From: Chryseobacterium daecheongense
GTDB taxonomy: Bacteria > Bacteroidota > Bacteroidia > Flavobacteriales > Weeksellaceae
Direction of reading: 5' to 3'
Assembly: GCA_027920525.1 (NCBI GenBank)
Contig: CP115858.1
Span: 4,464,001 to 4,528,000 of the forward strand
Length of the DNA: 64,000 bases
Position 1 is the stretch's first letter, and every line of letters starts with the position of its first letter. Both the position numbers and the translations under genes were made by a program. Below the pieces are notes generated by a model, which ran no database searches, was not told where the DNA came from, and was given only the letters and a program-made list of their open reading frames with translations. Shown here one piece after another: positions 6,365 to 15,757 of this stretch.

Positions 6365-9355
6365 ATGAAAAATTCCTATTACCATATAGGAGGGATTTTC
6401 TTTGGGCTCATGTTGACCGCTGTAAGCATCAACATAAAAGCTCAAGTACGCGCTATTTCTGGTACAGTCACCTCATCCGGAAAACCTTTGCAGGGAGTCG
6501 TAATCTCCCAAGAGGAAAGTGATGAGGTAACCATAACCGGTAACAACGGAACCTTTTCTTTACAGGTTTCAGCAGAAAATCCCATCCTATTGTTCAGACA
6601 TCCTGATTATGCTGAAGGAAAATTCGCACTCACTAATCAGACCGTCGTTAATATCAGTCTAGAACAAAAAGTAAAGGGAATCGAAGAAGTTATTCTCAAC
6701 GCTGGCTACTACAAGGTTAAAGACAAAGAAAGAACCGGTAGTATCGCCAAAGTTTCAGCAAAAGATATAGAAAACCAGCCTGTCACTAATGTTTTATCAA
6801 CGGTGCAGGGAAGAATGGCAGGAGTCAATATTACCCAGAATTCAGGAGTTCCGGGAGGCGGCTACAGCATCCAGATCCGGGGACGAAATAGCCTTAGAAC
6901 CTATGCCAACAGTGAAATTGATGGCAGCCAGCCCTTATACATAGTGGATGGTGTCCCCGTGGGAAGCGGGATGACTGCTGCTTACGGTGCCAACATTTTG
7001 TCAGATGCCAACCTGAATCCTCTAAGTAATATCAGCCCTAATGATATCGAAAGCATTGAAGTTTTAAAAGATGCAGATGCGACTGCGATTTACGGTTCCA
7101 GAGGAGCCAATGGAGTAGTACTGGTGACCACCAAACGGGCAAGGAAAGGATCTTTGGGTCTTTCCGTCAATACTTCGTATGCACTAAGCAATAGCCTTTC
7201 CAATCTTACCATGATGAATACGGAGCAATATGTGGGAATGCGCAGGCAGGCTTATGCGAATGACGGAATTTCAGTATATCCGGCCAATGCTTATGATATC
7301 AACGGAACCTGGGAACAGACCCGTTACACGGATTGGTTCAAAACACTTCTCGGCAATACATCGGTAACTTCCAATGTCCAGCTGTCTTTATCAGGAGGAG
7401 GAGAGAAGACCTCTTTTCTGGTAAGTTACGGACACAATGAGCAGACGACTGTATTTGCTAAAGATTTCCGGTATAAAACCAATACCTTACTGGGTAACCT
7501 GTCACACCGCTCAGCAGACAACAGGCTGAATTTTACCATGTCAACACTCTTTTCAAAGCTGGAACACAATGTAATCAGCCTTGACAATACCGGCAGTGCC
7601 TTATTTCTGGCACCTAATGCCCCGGCCCTTTACGATGCTCAAGGGAATATCAACTGGCAGAACAATACCTTTGATAATCCTGTGGCCGCTTATAACAGTA
7701 CCTATTCCAATAACAATATCCAGTTCATGAACAATTTCACGGCGGGTTATGAACTACTGAAAAACGTACAGATCAGACTCAATGGAGGAATTAGTTACCA
7801 GACCTTTGATGAACTGTCATTGCAACCCAGTACGATCTATAATCCATCGTTAGGGATAGGTCCTGCCAATTCCAGAGCACTACAAAGCAATAAAAGCAGG
7901 CTATCCTATACTTTGGAGCCGCAATTGAACTGGAGCTTCAAAAAAGGGCGTCATCAGGTTGATGTCCTGGCAGGAGGTACCTATCAAAGCGATCTGAATA
8001 CTCAGGATGCCATACAAGGGTATGGTTTTACCAGCAATGCATTTATTGAAAATATTGCGGCGGCTACGACGAAACTGATCTCAGACCAGGTCAAAACGGA
8101 ATATAAATATATGGCCGTCTTCGGAAGATTCAATTATCAGTTTGACCGCCGTTATATTATTAATGTTACAGGAAGAAGAGACGGAAGCAGCCGTTTTGGA
8201 AGTAACCGTAAGTTTGCGAATTTCGGTGCGGTAGGGGCTGCCTGGCTGTTTTCCAATGAAAGCTTTATGAAAGAACTATCCTGGCTCTCCTTCGGAAAAC
8301 TGAGGGGAAGTTATGGTTCATCGGGAACTGATAATATTGGGAACTACCAGTATAACGATACGTTTATCACGTCTACCTTAGGGTATAATAATATAACAGG
8401 ACTGGTTCCTTCCAAGCTCTTCAATCCTAATTTCAGCTGGGAGAAAACCGTTAAATTAGAAGCTGCACTCGACATGGGATTCTTTAAAGACAGGCTTAAT
8501 ATCACGGCATCTCATTACCGGAATCGCTCATCGAATCAACTGGTAGGTTATCAGCTTCCCTCGGTAACAGGGTTTACTTCAGTGCTCGCTAATCTAGATG
8601 CCACCATTCAAAATACAGGATGGGAATTTGAGATAGCGGGACGTCCGTTTACCGGAGCTTTTAAATGGGAAACATCAGCTAATCTCAGCATTCCAAAGAA
8701 TAAACTTCTGTCTTTCCCGGGACTGGAAGGATCAACCTATGCTAATTCTTATGCTATAGGCCAATCCGTTAATATTGTAAAATTATATCATCTGGAAGGC
8801 ATCAACCCTCTAAATGGCCAGTATATCTTTACGGATTACAATGGCGATGGTAAGATCAGTTCCCCTGATGACAGGCAGGTAATTAAAAATATAGGCGTAG
8901 AGTTTTTCGGAGGCTGGAGCAATAATTTCAGCTATAAAAACTGGTCATTGTCACTACTCGTTCAGTTTGTCAAACAGCAAAGCCGCAATTTTAATTACCA
9001 GATGTCTTCCCCCGGACTGATGCGGAATCTTCCGGTAGAAGCCCTTAATGTCTGGTCACCGGATAATCCGAATGGGCTATACATGCCGTACCACGCTACT
9101 TCGTCACCACTGCATAGTTTATTTCAGATGAGTGATGCAACCGTTTCCGATGGATCGTTCATCCGATTGAAAAATATTCAGCTCAGCTACCGGATTCCTT
9201 TACATGGAAAGCTCATCAGGGAAGCCAAGATCTACTTTCAGGGCCAGAACCTCTATACATGGACCCGGTACTTCGGGCTGGACCCCGAGTTTTCATCTTT
9301 AGGATTTCTGCCGCCTCTAAAGACCTATTCCTTCGGCATGCAGGTTAACTTTTAA
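6365..9355 (+). CDS. SusC/RagA-type TonB-dependent outer-membrane transporter
   Basis: The start is placed at ATG 6365, not 6290, because MKNSYYHIGGIFFGLML then forms a normal signal peptide ending IKAQ. The protein is 996 aa. A carboxypeptidase-D-like regulatory domain (ISGTVTSSGKPLQGV) is followed by a plug domain (VLSTVQGRMAGVNITQNSG, PLYIVDGVPV, IEVLKDADATAIYGSRGANG) and a large beta-barrel ending in VNF. With its SusD partner it imports a bulky ligand, glycan or peptide, across the outer membrane. No glycoside hydrolase is nearby; an S9 peptidase is, so a peptide ligand is more likely. It is the first gene of a three-gene operon and part of the ICE cargo. Confidence 0.92.
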   Translation: MKNSYYHIGGIFFGLMLTAVSINIKAQVRAISGTVTSSGKPLQGVVISQEESDEVTITGNNGTFSLQVSAENPILLFRHPDYAEGKFALTNQTVVNISLEQKVKGIEEVILNAGYYKVKDKERTGSIAKVSAKDIENQPVTNVLSTVQGRMAGVNITQNSGVPGGGYSIQIRGRNSLRTYANSEIDGSQPLYIVDGVPVGSGMTAAYGANILSDANLNPLSNISPNDIESIEVLKDADATAIYGSRGANGVVLVTTKRARKGSLGLSVNTSYALSNSLSNLTMMNTEQYVGMRRQAYANDGISVYPANAYDINGTWEQTRYTDWFKTLLGNTSVTSNVQLSLSGGGEKTSFLVSYGHNEQTTVFAKDFRYKTNTLLGNLSHRSADNRLNFTMSTLFSKLEHNVISLDNTGSALFLAPNAPALYDAQGNINWQNNTFDNPVAAYNSTYSNNNIQFMNNFTAGYELLKNVQIRLNGGISYQTFDELSLQPSTIYNPSLGIGPANSRALQSNKSRLSYTLEPQLNWSFKKGRHQVDVLAGGTYQSDLNTQDAIQGYGFTSNAFIENIAAATTKLISDQVKTEYKYMAVFGRFNYQFDRRYIINVTGRRDGSSRFGSNRKFANFGAVGAAWLFSNESFMKELSWLSFGKLRGSYGSSGTDNIGNYQYNDTFITSTLGYNNITGLVPSKLFNPNFSWEKTVKLEAALDMGFFKDRLNITASHYRNRSSNQLVGYQLPSVTGFTSVLANLDATIQNTGWEFEIAGRPFTGAFKWETSANLSIPKNKLLSFPGLEGSTYANSYAIGQSVNIVKLYHLEGINPLNGQYIFTDYNGDGKISSPDDRQVIKNIGVEFFGGWSNNFSYKNWSLSLLVQFVKQQSRNFNYQMSSPGLMRNLPVEALNVWSPDNPNGLYMPYHATSSPLHSLFQMSDATVSDGSFIRLKNIQLSYRIPLHGKLIREAKIYFQGQNLYTWTRYFGLDPEFSSLGFLPPLKTYSFGMQVNF

Positions 9356-9365
9356 AACCGATACA

Positions 9366-10739
9366 ATGAAACTTTATAAACAATTCTATATCATAACAGG
9401 ATTTTTAATACTAAACAATATGAGTTCCTGTGAAAAACTCATTGAAGTAGAACTGCCTTCCAATCAGATCGCTTCCGATCAGGTATTTGTAGATGTACAG
9501 ACAGCGGATGCTGCCCTGGCTGGATTATATTCAGGACTGCGTGACAATTCGCCCTTTGCAGGCGATCAGTCTGGCAGGTTATTAGGGCTTTACACCGATG
9601 ACCTGGATTTTTATTCCACTACAGCAACCAACGGACTACCGGAGATAGCCCAAAACCTTCAGAACGATTCCAACGCCAGTATTTATACGGACTGGTCAAC
9701 TTCGTATAAGCAGATTTATGTGGCCAATGCCATACTGGAAGGCATTGAGAACTCAGAATCCATTTCCGAAACAGACCGCAACCGAATCAAAGGAGAGGCT
9801 TTAATAGTCAGATCCATGCTGCTGTTATACCTCCAGCAGGTATACGGAGATATTCCGTATCCGATAACCACCAATTATCAGGTCAATCAAACGATTTCAA
9901 AAACTGATCATGCACAGGTGCTTATACAGCTTAGTGAAGATCTCAAAGAAGCAGTTGCTCTTCTTCAGGATAACTACAGAAATACGGAGAGGATTTTCCC
10001 TAACCGTAAAATGGCAGAACTGTTATTGGCAAAAGTCTATCTGCTACAAGGAAAATGGATGGAGGCTGAGCTTCTTTTAAAGGGTATCATTCAAAGCTCA
10101 CTCTACCAGTTTCAGAATGATACTACCAAAGTCTTTGTCAAATCCGGCTCGCATATCCTCTGGCAGCTGAAGCCTAAAAACTCTGGTGACGGGACCAAAG
10201 AATCCGGAATCTATTATTTTAACAATTCAGCACCTTCGATGACCGCCCTTAGTACAGGGCTTGTCAATACGTTTTCTGCTGCGGATCTCAGAAAGCAGTA
10301 CTGGATGGCCCCGGTAACATTTAACGGAACAACCTGGTACAGGGCTGAGAAATACAAAAACAGGACAGCGAATACAACGGAGTATTCAATCATTGCCAGG
10401 CTGGAAGAAGTGTATCTCCTTTTAGCAGAGACTTTGGTACAGCAAAATAAAATAGATGAAGCATTACCTTACCTCAATAAAACAAGACAGAGGGCAGGAT
10501 TGGCACCATTAGCTTTGCCTTTATCAAAAGAAGAAGCGTTCACTGAGGTCACGCTGGAAAACCGAAGGGAGTTTTTTACAGAAATGGGACATCGTTTCTT
10601 CGATCTGAAAAGAATCGGAAAGCTGGAGGCAGCCTTACAGGGAAAACCCAACTGGAAGCCTTTTCATAAACTCTGGCCAATTCCCCAGCAGGACATTTTG
10701 TTAAATCCCAACTTAAAACCTCAAAATGAAGGCTATTGA
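9366..10739 (+). CDS. SusD/RagB-type surface lipoprotein
   Basis: A 457-aa lipoprotein with signal peptide and lipobox MSSC (Cys22). The helical TPR-like SusD fold is suggested by AALAGLYSGLRD, RIKGEALIVRSMLLLYLQQVYGDIPYP, RLEEVYLLLAETLVQQNKIDEAL and the C-terminal LENRREFFTEMGHRFFDLKR and WPIPQQDILLNPNL, all hallmarks of RagB/SusD. It forms the lid over the SusC barrel and binds ligand. It starts 10 bases after the SusC gene, and its end overlaps the peptidase start by 14 bases, so the three are translationally linked. Confidence 0.92.
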   Translation: MKLYKQFYIITGFLILNNMSSCEKLIEVELPSNQIASDQVFVDVQTADAALAGLYSGLRDNSPFAGDQSGRLLGLYTDDLDFYSTTATNGLPEIAQNLQNDSNASIYTDWSTSYKQIYVANAILEGIENSESISETDRNRIKGEALIVRSMLLLYLQQVYGDIPYPITTNYQVNQTISKTDHAQVLIQLSEDLKEAVALLQDNYRNTERIFPNRKMAELLLAKVYLLQGKWMEAELLLKGIIQSSLYQFQNDTTKVFVKSGSHILWQLKPKNSGDGTKESGIYYFNNSAPSMTALSTGLVNTFSAADLRKQYWMAPVTFNGTTWYRAEKYKNRTANTTEYSIIARLEEVYLLLAETLVQQNKIDEALPYLNKTRQRAGLAPLALPLSKEEAFTEVTLENRREFFTEMGHRFFDLKRIGKLEAALQGKPNWKPFHKLWPIPQQDILLNPNLKPQNEGY

Positions 10740-13221
10740 TATCAAATCGTTATTATGTATAGTGATCATCTGTATAGGGAGTCAAAGGTTTTGGGGACAA
10801 TATAATATGGATTCCATAAAACAGAGATATGAAGCATTCTATACTATTGCTCATTTAAAAGTATCAGATGATAACCGATGGATTTCTTTTTCGAAGATCT
10901 ATCAGAAAAATACAGACACTACGGTTGTTGCTAGTGCAGATAAACAGCAATCCATTAAAGCTGTTTTGGTAGGTGTTTCTGAAAGCTACTTTTTGAAGAA
11001 TAATTATTTTTTCCGGCTGGGTAGTGGCAAAGCGCAAATGATCAATCTTCGAAACGGATATAAGAGAGATTTTAAGGAAGTTAGCAAAATAGAGATACTG
11101 CCTGCTCTGGGATATTATGCTATTTTGTATAAAAGTCGTTTTCTGGAAGTATTTGACAGCAAAGACAAACTTATTACCTCAGTTCCTAATGTGACCCAGT
11201 TGGTGAGTAATAAACAGGATAAATTATATGTAGTCGTTAATCAAAATAATCTTTCATCCGTTTGGTCTTTGCATTCAAAAGTATTTAATAAAGCCTATAG
11301 CTCTACGCATCTGATTAAAAAGATTATGCTCATGCCGTCGCAAAAGTATTTGGCAGTTACCCGGCAGCAAGACCAAACTTCTAGGAAATTACAGCTTATG
11401 TTATTGGATACGAACACGTGGAAAATTTCAAAAGTCACTGAAGGTTTTATTACATCGGATAATGTACAGGTTAGTGAGATCAATAATGGGGATATGTTTT
11501 TTTTGGATTTTATTACACGGCGTAAAACAGTTAATCTTTCTCAACCACAGATTAGTTACGGTACGGATCCTGATCTTTGGCTCTATAGAATGGGAGAGCA
11601 GTCTCATGAGTACTGGGTGCATGATGTAAAGTCAGGACAGTCTCAAAAGGTAGATCCCGATCTGGCATTTATGGCTGCTATGGATCATGAAAGATATTTT
11701 CTAAGTTTTGATCGAAAAGAAAGAAATGCCTATGTAGGATCAATTTCCTGGTATGATATCTATTTATATGACCGCTATAGTAAAACTTCAAAAAAGATAC
11801 TTTCTCCGATTTCCTACCTTGCGGTTAGCCGAAAGGGTAAATACATAATAGGATTCAGTGAAGAAGAAAAACGGTGGATTGTATATAATACTTTACTATC
11901 CACAAAAACGACGATTGAAAATCCTCATATTGGGAGGCCAACTTTTAGTGATGACAATCATTATGTTTTTTTTGAAAGCGAGAATGGAATCTACAGGTTT
12001 AATCTATATACGCAAAATCTGGAACAAATACCTTTAACAGCGAATAAAAAAGTAGCGATATTAAACGTTAAAGAAGAGGTCATCTATGGGGTGTTGGGTA
12101 CTGATTTTAGATTCCGATGCATTGACACAAAGCTTCCGATCATCCTTGAGCAGTATGATCAAAACAACAATGAAACATCGTATGCTCAATGGTTTCAGGA
12201 TAAGATAAAGGTGCTTCTTCCGGCCACTAAAAACAGGGTAAGTGATTTCAAAATAGATCCCCAGAACCAAACGGTTTTCAGTCTGGAAGAGAATTTCAAC
12301 AGTCCTCAGGCAATTTACCAATACCATAGTGGGCATAAGAAAAATGTGTATCAAAGCAATAGGCATGATCATGAGATCACTACGGCCAGGCAGGATATAT
12401 TGTCATACAAGAATAGTTTGGGAGTACCCATTAAAGGAGTATTGTACTATCCGCTTAATTTTGATGCCCAAAAGAAATATCCATTGGTTGTGTCGGTCTA
12501 TGAAGTTCAGAATAAAAGTGCATCGGTATATCCCTATCCCTATTTTTCGGGAATAGGGGTTAACATCCGGTCACTCATTGATAATGGTTATTTTGTTTTT
12601 CTTCCCGATGTGGTTTTGGATAGCCGGGGACCTGGGTTCTCTGCGTTGGATTGTGTGCATTCAGGACTGGATGCCTTGAAAGGATATGCCAATATTGACA
12701 GCAATAGAGTAGGACTCATGGGGCATTCATTTGGTGGTTTCGGGACCAGTTTTATTGCGACCCGCTCCCATCGTTTCACGGCCTATATTGTTGGAGCAGC
12801 CGTTACAGATCTGGTGAAATTTTATTTTTCCTTCAGTCAGGAAAGAAAGCTTCCCAATTACCCCCGCTTTGAAAACGGACAGTTTGATATGAAAGTGCCT
12901 TTTTCCCAGAACAAAATGCTCTACTACGACAATAGTCCTATTGCCAATGTAGAGAAGCTGAATAAACCGATCCTTCTCTGGACTGGACTAAAAGACGGAA
13001 ACGTTCCTTATGATCATACCGAAGAATTGTATACCGGTTTACTGCGGAATCAAAAAAAGGCGATAGTACTGTATTATAAGGATCAGGATCATGATCTGGC
13101 AAAAAACAGTGCGGAGAGTATAGATCTTCATATGAGGATTCTTGAATGGTGGGATTATTTTCTGAAAGATAAAAAAGACATTCCCTGGATTGACAAAGAA
13201 ATGAAAAAGGATGCCTTGTAA
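10726..13221 (+). CDS. S9-family prolyl oligopeptidase-like serine peptidase
   Basis: An 831-aa protein with an N-terminal signal peptide ending RFWGQ, an approximately 530-residue region expected to be a beta-propeller, and a C-terminal alpha/beta hydrolase domain. The catalytic triad is readable as Ser668 in GHSFGG, Asp757 in TGLKDGNVP and His789 in DQDHDL. S9 peptidases cut short peptides that fit inside the propeller. Here it should act in the periplasm on what the SusCD pair imports. The start codon lies inside the susD-like gene. The stop codon is part of the following terminator stem. Among neighbours it is the only evident enzyme with a defined substrate class. Confidence 0.88.
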   Translation: MKAIDIKSLLCIVIICIGSQRFWGQYNMDSIKQRYEAFYTIAHLKVSDDNRWISFSKIYQKNTDTTVVASADKQQSIKAVLVGVSESYFLKNNYFFRLGSGKAQMINLRNGYKRDFKEVSKIEILPALGYYAILYKSRFLEVFDSKDKLITSVPNVTQLVSNKQDKLYVVVNQNNLSSVWSLHSKVFNKAYSSTHLIKKIMLMPSQKYLAVTRQQDQTSRKLQLMLLDTNTWKISKVTEGFITSDNVQVSEINNGDMFFLDFITRRKTVNLSQPQISYGTDPDLWLYRMGEQSHEYWVHDVKSGQSQKVDPDLAFMAAMDHERYFLSFDRKERNAYVGSISWYDIYLYDRYSKTSKKILSPISYLAVSRKGKYIIGFSEEEKRWIVYNTLLSTKTTIENPHIGRPTFSDDNHYVFFESENGIYRFNLYTQNLEQIPLTANKKVAILNVKEEVIYGVLGTDFRFRCIDTKLPIILEQYDQNNNETSYAQWFQDKIKVLLPATKNRVSDFKIDPQNQTVFSLEENFNSPQAIYQYHSGHKKNVYQSNRHDHEITTARQDILSYKNSLGVPIKGVLYYPLNFDAQKKYPLVVSVYEVQNKSASVYPYPYFSGIGVNIRSLIDNGYFVFLPDVVLDSRGPGFSALDCVHSGLDALKGYANIDSNRVGLMGHSFGGFGTSFIATRSHRFTAYIVGAAVTDLVKFYFSFSQERKLPNYPRFENGQFDMKVPFSQNKMLYYDNSPIANVEKLNKPILLWTGLKDGNVPYDHTEELYTGLLRNQKKAIVLYYKDQDHDLAKNSAESIDLHMRILEWWDYFLKDKKDIPWIDKEMKKDAL

Positions 13222-13238
13222 GGCATCCTCTTCTTTTT
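13208..13238. terminator. Bidirectional terminator between the SusCD-peptidase and DUF6520 operons
   Basis: AGGATGCCT (13208-13216) pairs with AGGCATCCT (13221-13229) around a 4-base loop, with A-rich and T-rich flanks. The stem includes the last codons and stop of the peptidase gene. It separates convergent operons. Confidence 0.75.
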
Positions 13239-13506
13239 ACTGTGGAATTTCTCTCAAAACATTATCGCAGAAAGTTTCTGAGACTTGTTCTTTCAGCTGG
13301 GTGCCATCTGATAGCTGACAGATAGGTCCTGTCGGAATGTCGCTACAGTTTTTACCTGCTTGCTCACAAGTGAAATTTCCATTACCATCCGGAACCATAA
13401 TGTATCCCGGTACAATAGCTTTGTTTGTCTGATTTGCCATCTTGGTGGCAAATGCTGTTCCTGTTCCTAGTACAACTAGTAAAGCAGGGAAAAGGATCTT
13501 TTTCAT
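13237..13506 (-). CDS. DUF6520-like small exported protein with four cysteines
   Basis: An 89-aa protein with a signal peptide (MKKILFPALLVVLGTGTAFA) and a mature part of about 69 aa carrying Cys47, Cys54, Cys63 and Cys80, enough for two disulfides. It matches my memory of the flavobacterial DUF6520 family, whose function is unknown. It is the last gene of a minus-strand operon, 12 bases behind the MauE-like gene. MauE proteins help form disulfides in small secreted subunits, so the MauE-like protein may oxidise this one; that link is inference. It could be a secreted signal, a bacteriocin-like peptide or a periplasmic electron carrier partner. Confidence 0.7.
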   Translation of the reverse strand: MKKILFPALLVVLGTGTAFATKMANQTNKAIVPGYIMVPDGNGNFTCEQAGKNCSDIPTGPICQLSDGTQLKEQVSETFCDNVLREIPQ

Positions 13507-13518
13507 AAAAAGAAATAT

Positions 13519-15039
13519 TTAGTGTTGCCTACTCTGTTGATCGGTTTTCGGCTTCCCCGATTTGATATATTGAGATAATGCTTTTGTCAATTTATACTGG
13601 GTGAGCTGGCTATTATGGAGCGTGTACAGATACCTGTCAGTGATCATAATATCATTGAGTTTATGTGCATCCTTCTTAAAAATATAGATGCTGCCCAGAT
13701 AACTTTTGGAATCAATGTCGTAGACATCCAATACCTCTGACTTCTTCCAGGCTTTTCTTGACTCGTGTCTGCCCATCAGATTAGATTGAACAAAAAGAAG
13801 GTTTCTATACACCGCGGATCTTATATTGACTTTTAGTGCCGGAGCTGTCATCTTGTAAGTGCCATCGGAAAGCTTCGTTGTTTTAATCTGAGCAGTTTTT
13901 ACGGTATCAATGGTTTTCAAAAACTGTTGCACATGCATACTGCTGTTCATAACAATCACCTGATTTCTGTAGGTATAGGTGTATAGCAGCTTTTTTGTAA
14001 GGTTATCGTAAGCCATGCTTCCATCAACATCGAACAGGCCATCGATTTGCTTTTGTAAAATTGTTGCTTTTAATTGTAATTTCTCAGGACCGTTAATATC
14101 AAGCAGTCCTAGAACCAGATGATTGCTCGGGCGTATCTGGGTCCTTATCGCAAAACGGGAAGAATCGATGACCTTAAGATCATTAAAATAAGCGTCCTTA
14201 TAACTTAATCTTGTTGTGGTTTCACTTCCAAGTTTACCTTTAAATAAGATGGGCACCGATCCGTCATAGATGTAAAAGTGCTTGTCTGACACTATTTGTC
14301 TGATATTTTTATAAGGATGATCGGTTTCTATTCGCGCAGATTGACCTGCTGTTCGACGCATCGAAGAATCAATTGTAATTAGCTGCTGCGGGTATTTCTG
14401 GTTAGACAGGTAAATATTATGACCATCGAATCCTGCAAAATAATAGAAATCGTTTTCCAGTTGTACGGAGCTATGTTCGATTACAGGGTGTTTGATAAAC
14501 CTCCTTGTAAAATTATTTTCCTTCTTAATGACATGTTCCGAAGAAAGAAACAGGCCTGTTATTAAACTGATGCTCAATACGATTGATGTAGATATTCTTA
14601 AAACAATTTTTGATGTCTGAACAGGCATTTTATTTTCCATTAAGAGTATGGCAATAATGGCGAGTACTACACATACGATATTAAAAATCAAATGTTCAGT
14701 CCAACCAAGCTTCTCCAGAATGCCACCACAAGAGCACGGAACAAAATCGCTATAATTAAGAATGATAAAAATATAGGCTGTAAATGCTGACATTAAAATG
14801 AGTGACAGGTATAAGCCTGTTCGTCTGCATGCGGGTACGATCAGTAAAATAGACGCAATCCATTCTATAATAATGACACTGTACGAAACAAATCCTGCAT
14901 AAGCACTAAGCAGTGGAGATTGTGCTAATTGAATCTGAAATCTTTCAAATTCTAAAAGCTTACTGACACTTGCATACATAAACAGCAGGATAAAGAAATA
15001 GGGTATAATTTGAATAAACTGGGTCTGAAAATTTTTCAT
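13519..15039 (-). CDS. MauE/DoxX-like membrane protein with large extracytoplasmic domain
   Basis: A 506-aa protein. Residues 1-165 contain five hydrophobic segments of the MauE/DoxX fold, with Cys71 and the motif PCSCGG (Cys102, Cys104) typical of Bacteroidota MauE-like proteins. Residues 175-495 form a soluble domain with repeated short strands (FYYFAGFDGHNIYLSN, KHFYIYDGSVPI, RYLYTLHNSQLTQYK) that looks like a beta-propeller. The redox-active cysteines suggest oxidation or quinone-linked thiol chemistry in the membrane. The propeller may hold the substrate. It lies between the 55-aa gene (18-base gap) and the DUF6520 gene (12-base gap). Confidence 0.75.
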   Translation of the reverse strand: MKNFQTQFIQIIPYFFILLFMYASVSKLLEFERFQIQLAQSPLLSAYAGFVSYSVIIIEWIASILLIVPACRRTGLYLSLILMSAFTAYIFIILNYSDFVPCSCGGILEKLGWTEHLIFNIVCVVLAIIAILLMENKMPVQTSKIVLRISTSIVLSISLITGLFLSSEHVIKKENNFTRRFIKHPVIEHSSVQLENDFYYFAGFDGHNIYLSNQKYPQQLITIDSSMRRTAGQSARIETDHPYKNIRQIVSDKHFYIYDGSVPILFKGKLGSETTTRLSYKDAYFNDLKVIDSSRFAIRTQIRPSNHLVLGLLDINGPEKLQLKATILQKQIDGLFDVDGSMAYDNLTKKLLYTYTYRNQVIVMNSSMHVQQFLKTIDTVKTAQIKTTKLSDGTYKMTAPALKVNIRSAVYRNLLFVQSNLMGRHESRKAWKKSEVLDVYDIDSKSYLGSIYIFKKDAHKLNDIMITDRYLYTLHNSQLTQYKLTKALSQYIKSGKPKTDQQSRQH

Positions 15040-15057
15040 GGCACTTCATTATTGGGT

Positions 15058-15225
15058 TTAACAGACCTGAACCAATCTCCATTTGATTTTCTTACCACAA
15101 TAATCAGGCATTTTTTCCCCTTTTAAAAGGGGTATGGTCGTCTTGAAATTCCCCATACTTTCCCAGATGCCACTCTTTGGACATGGTAAGCCTGTAACAG
15201 CTGATATGGAGGTATGGGGAATCAT
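15058..15225 (-). CDS. 55-aa CPxSGxW protein of unknown function
   Basis: A short gene easily missed. It starts at ATG 15225, 18 bases after the upstream lipoprotein gene ends, and stops at 15058, 18 bases before the MauE-like gene. The protein has the pattern CPKSGIWES (Cys15), then PLLKGEKMPDY, Cys43, then KIKWRLV. I recall this motif series (CP-SG-W, a K-G-x-MP block, a final W-L-V) from small Bacteroidota proteins, possibly a tiny beta-fold. No signal peptide is seen. Even spacing on both sides and a protein-like composition support it as real. Confidence 0.65.
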   Translation of the reverse strand: MIPHTSISAVTGLPCPKSGIWESMGNFKTTIPLLKGEKMPDYCGKKIKWRLVQVC

Positions 15226-15243
15226 ATTTTTATTTTATAGTCC

Positions 15244-15480
15244 TTAATCCTTAGTAAGCCGCCAATTATCACCGTCCCTAACAGGAGGGTCTTTTGTCCC
15301 TGGATCTTCAATTACTTCTACGGATTTGGCAGAATCCTGTTTCATAACAAAGCTGTTTATTGTACGCTCTGATTTTTCACTATATTCACTATTTGAGATC
15401 ATTTCTTCATCTTGATGAGTACAGTTTTGCAGACAAACTGCTCCGATTATTACGCTAAAAAATGGGATAAACTTTTTCAT
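15244..15480 (-). CDS. Small lipoprotein
   Basis: A 78-aa protein with a signal peptide and lipobox-like LQNC (Cys20). The mature part is short, hydrophilic and ends in a PPVRDGDNWRLTKD tail. I do not recognise a family. It is the first gene of the minus-strand operon lipoprotein, 55-aa protein, MauE-like, DUF6520, and its promoter region carries the direct repeats at 15565-15614. Confidence 0.6.
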   Translation of the reverse strand: MKKFIPFFSVIIGAVCLQNCTHQDEEMISNSEYSEKSERTINSFVMKQDSAKSVEVIEDPGTKDPPVRDGDNWRLTKD

Positions 15481-15564
15481 TTTGATAATTTTAATTGGGT
15501 TATCCCGGCCGGATTATATTAGAATTCTGATGTCAAAATTATCCGGCTTTTAAGCTAAAAAAAA

Positions 15565-15614
15565 CTCAATTGTGGCTCTATTTTAAAATTAATACGTCTC
15601 AATTTTAAAATTAA
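15565..15614. promoter_or_regulatory. Direct repeats in helical phase, candidate AraC-family operator
   Basis: CTCTATTTTAAAATTAA (15576-15592) and CTCAATTTTAAAATTAA (15598-15614) differ at one base and begin 22 bp apart. A further half copy, CTCAATT, begins at 15565, 11 bp before the first. AraC-family dimers commonly bind direct repeats about two helical turns apart. The site lies between the minus-strand cargo operon and the membrane AraC regulator. Confidence 0.55.
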
Positions 15615-15757
15615 ACCATAAAAGAAATGAGTTTAATTTATTGTATTTCAGTGATTTGTATCTGTTCTGATTGTACTGGCGTTTAATTCATTGAATTTTG
15701 ATTTATTTCAATCATAAATGATTATTTTTGAAATAGTGAGGTTCTAAATATCAGTAT

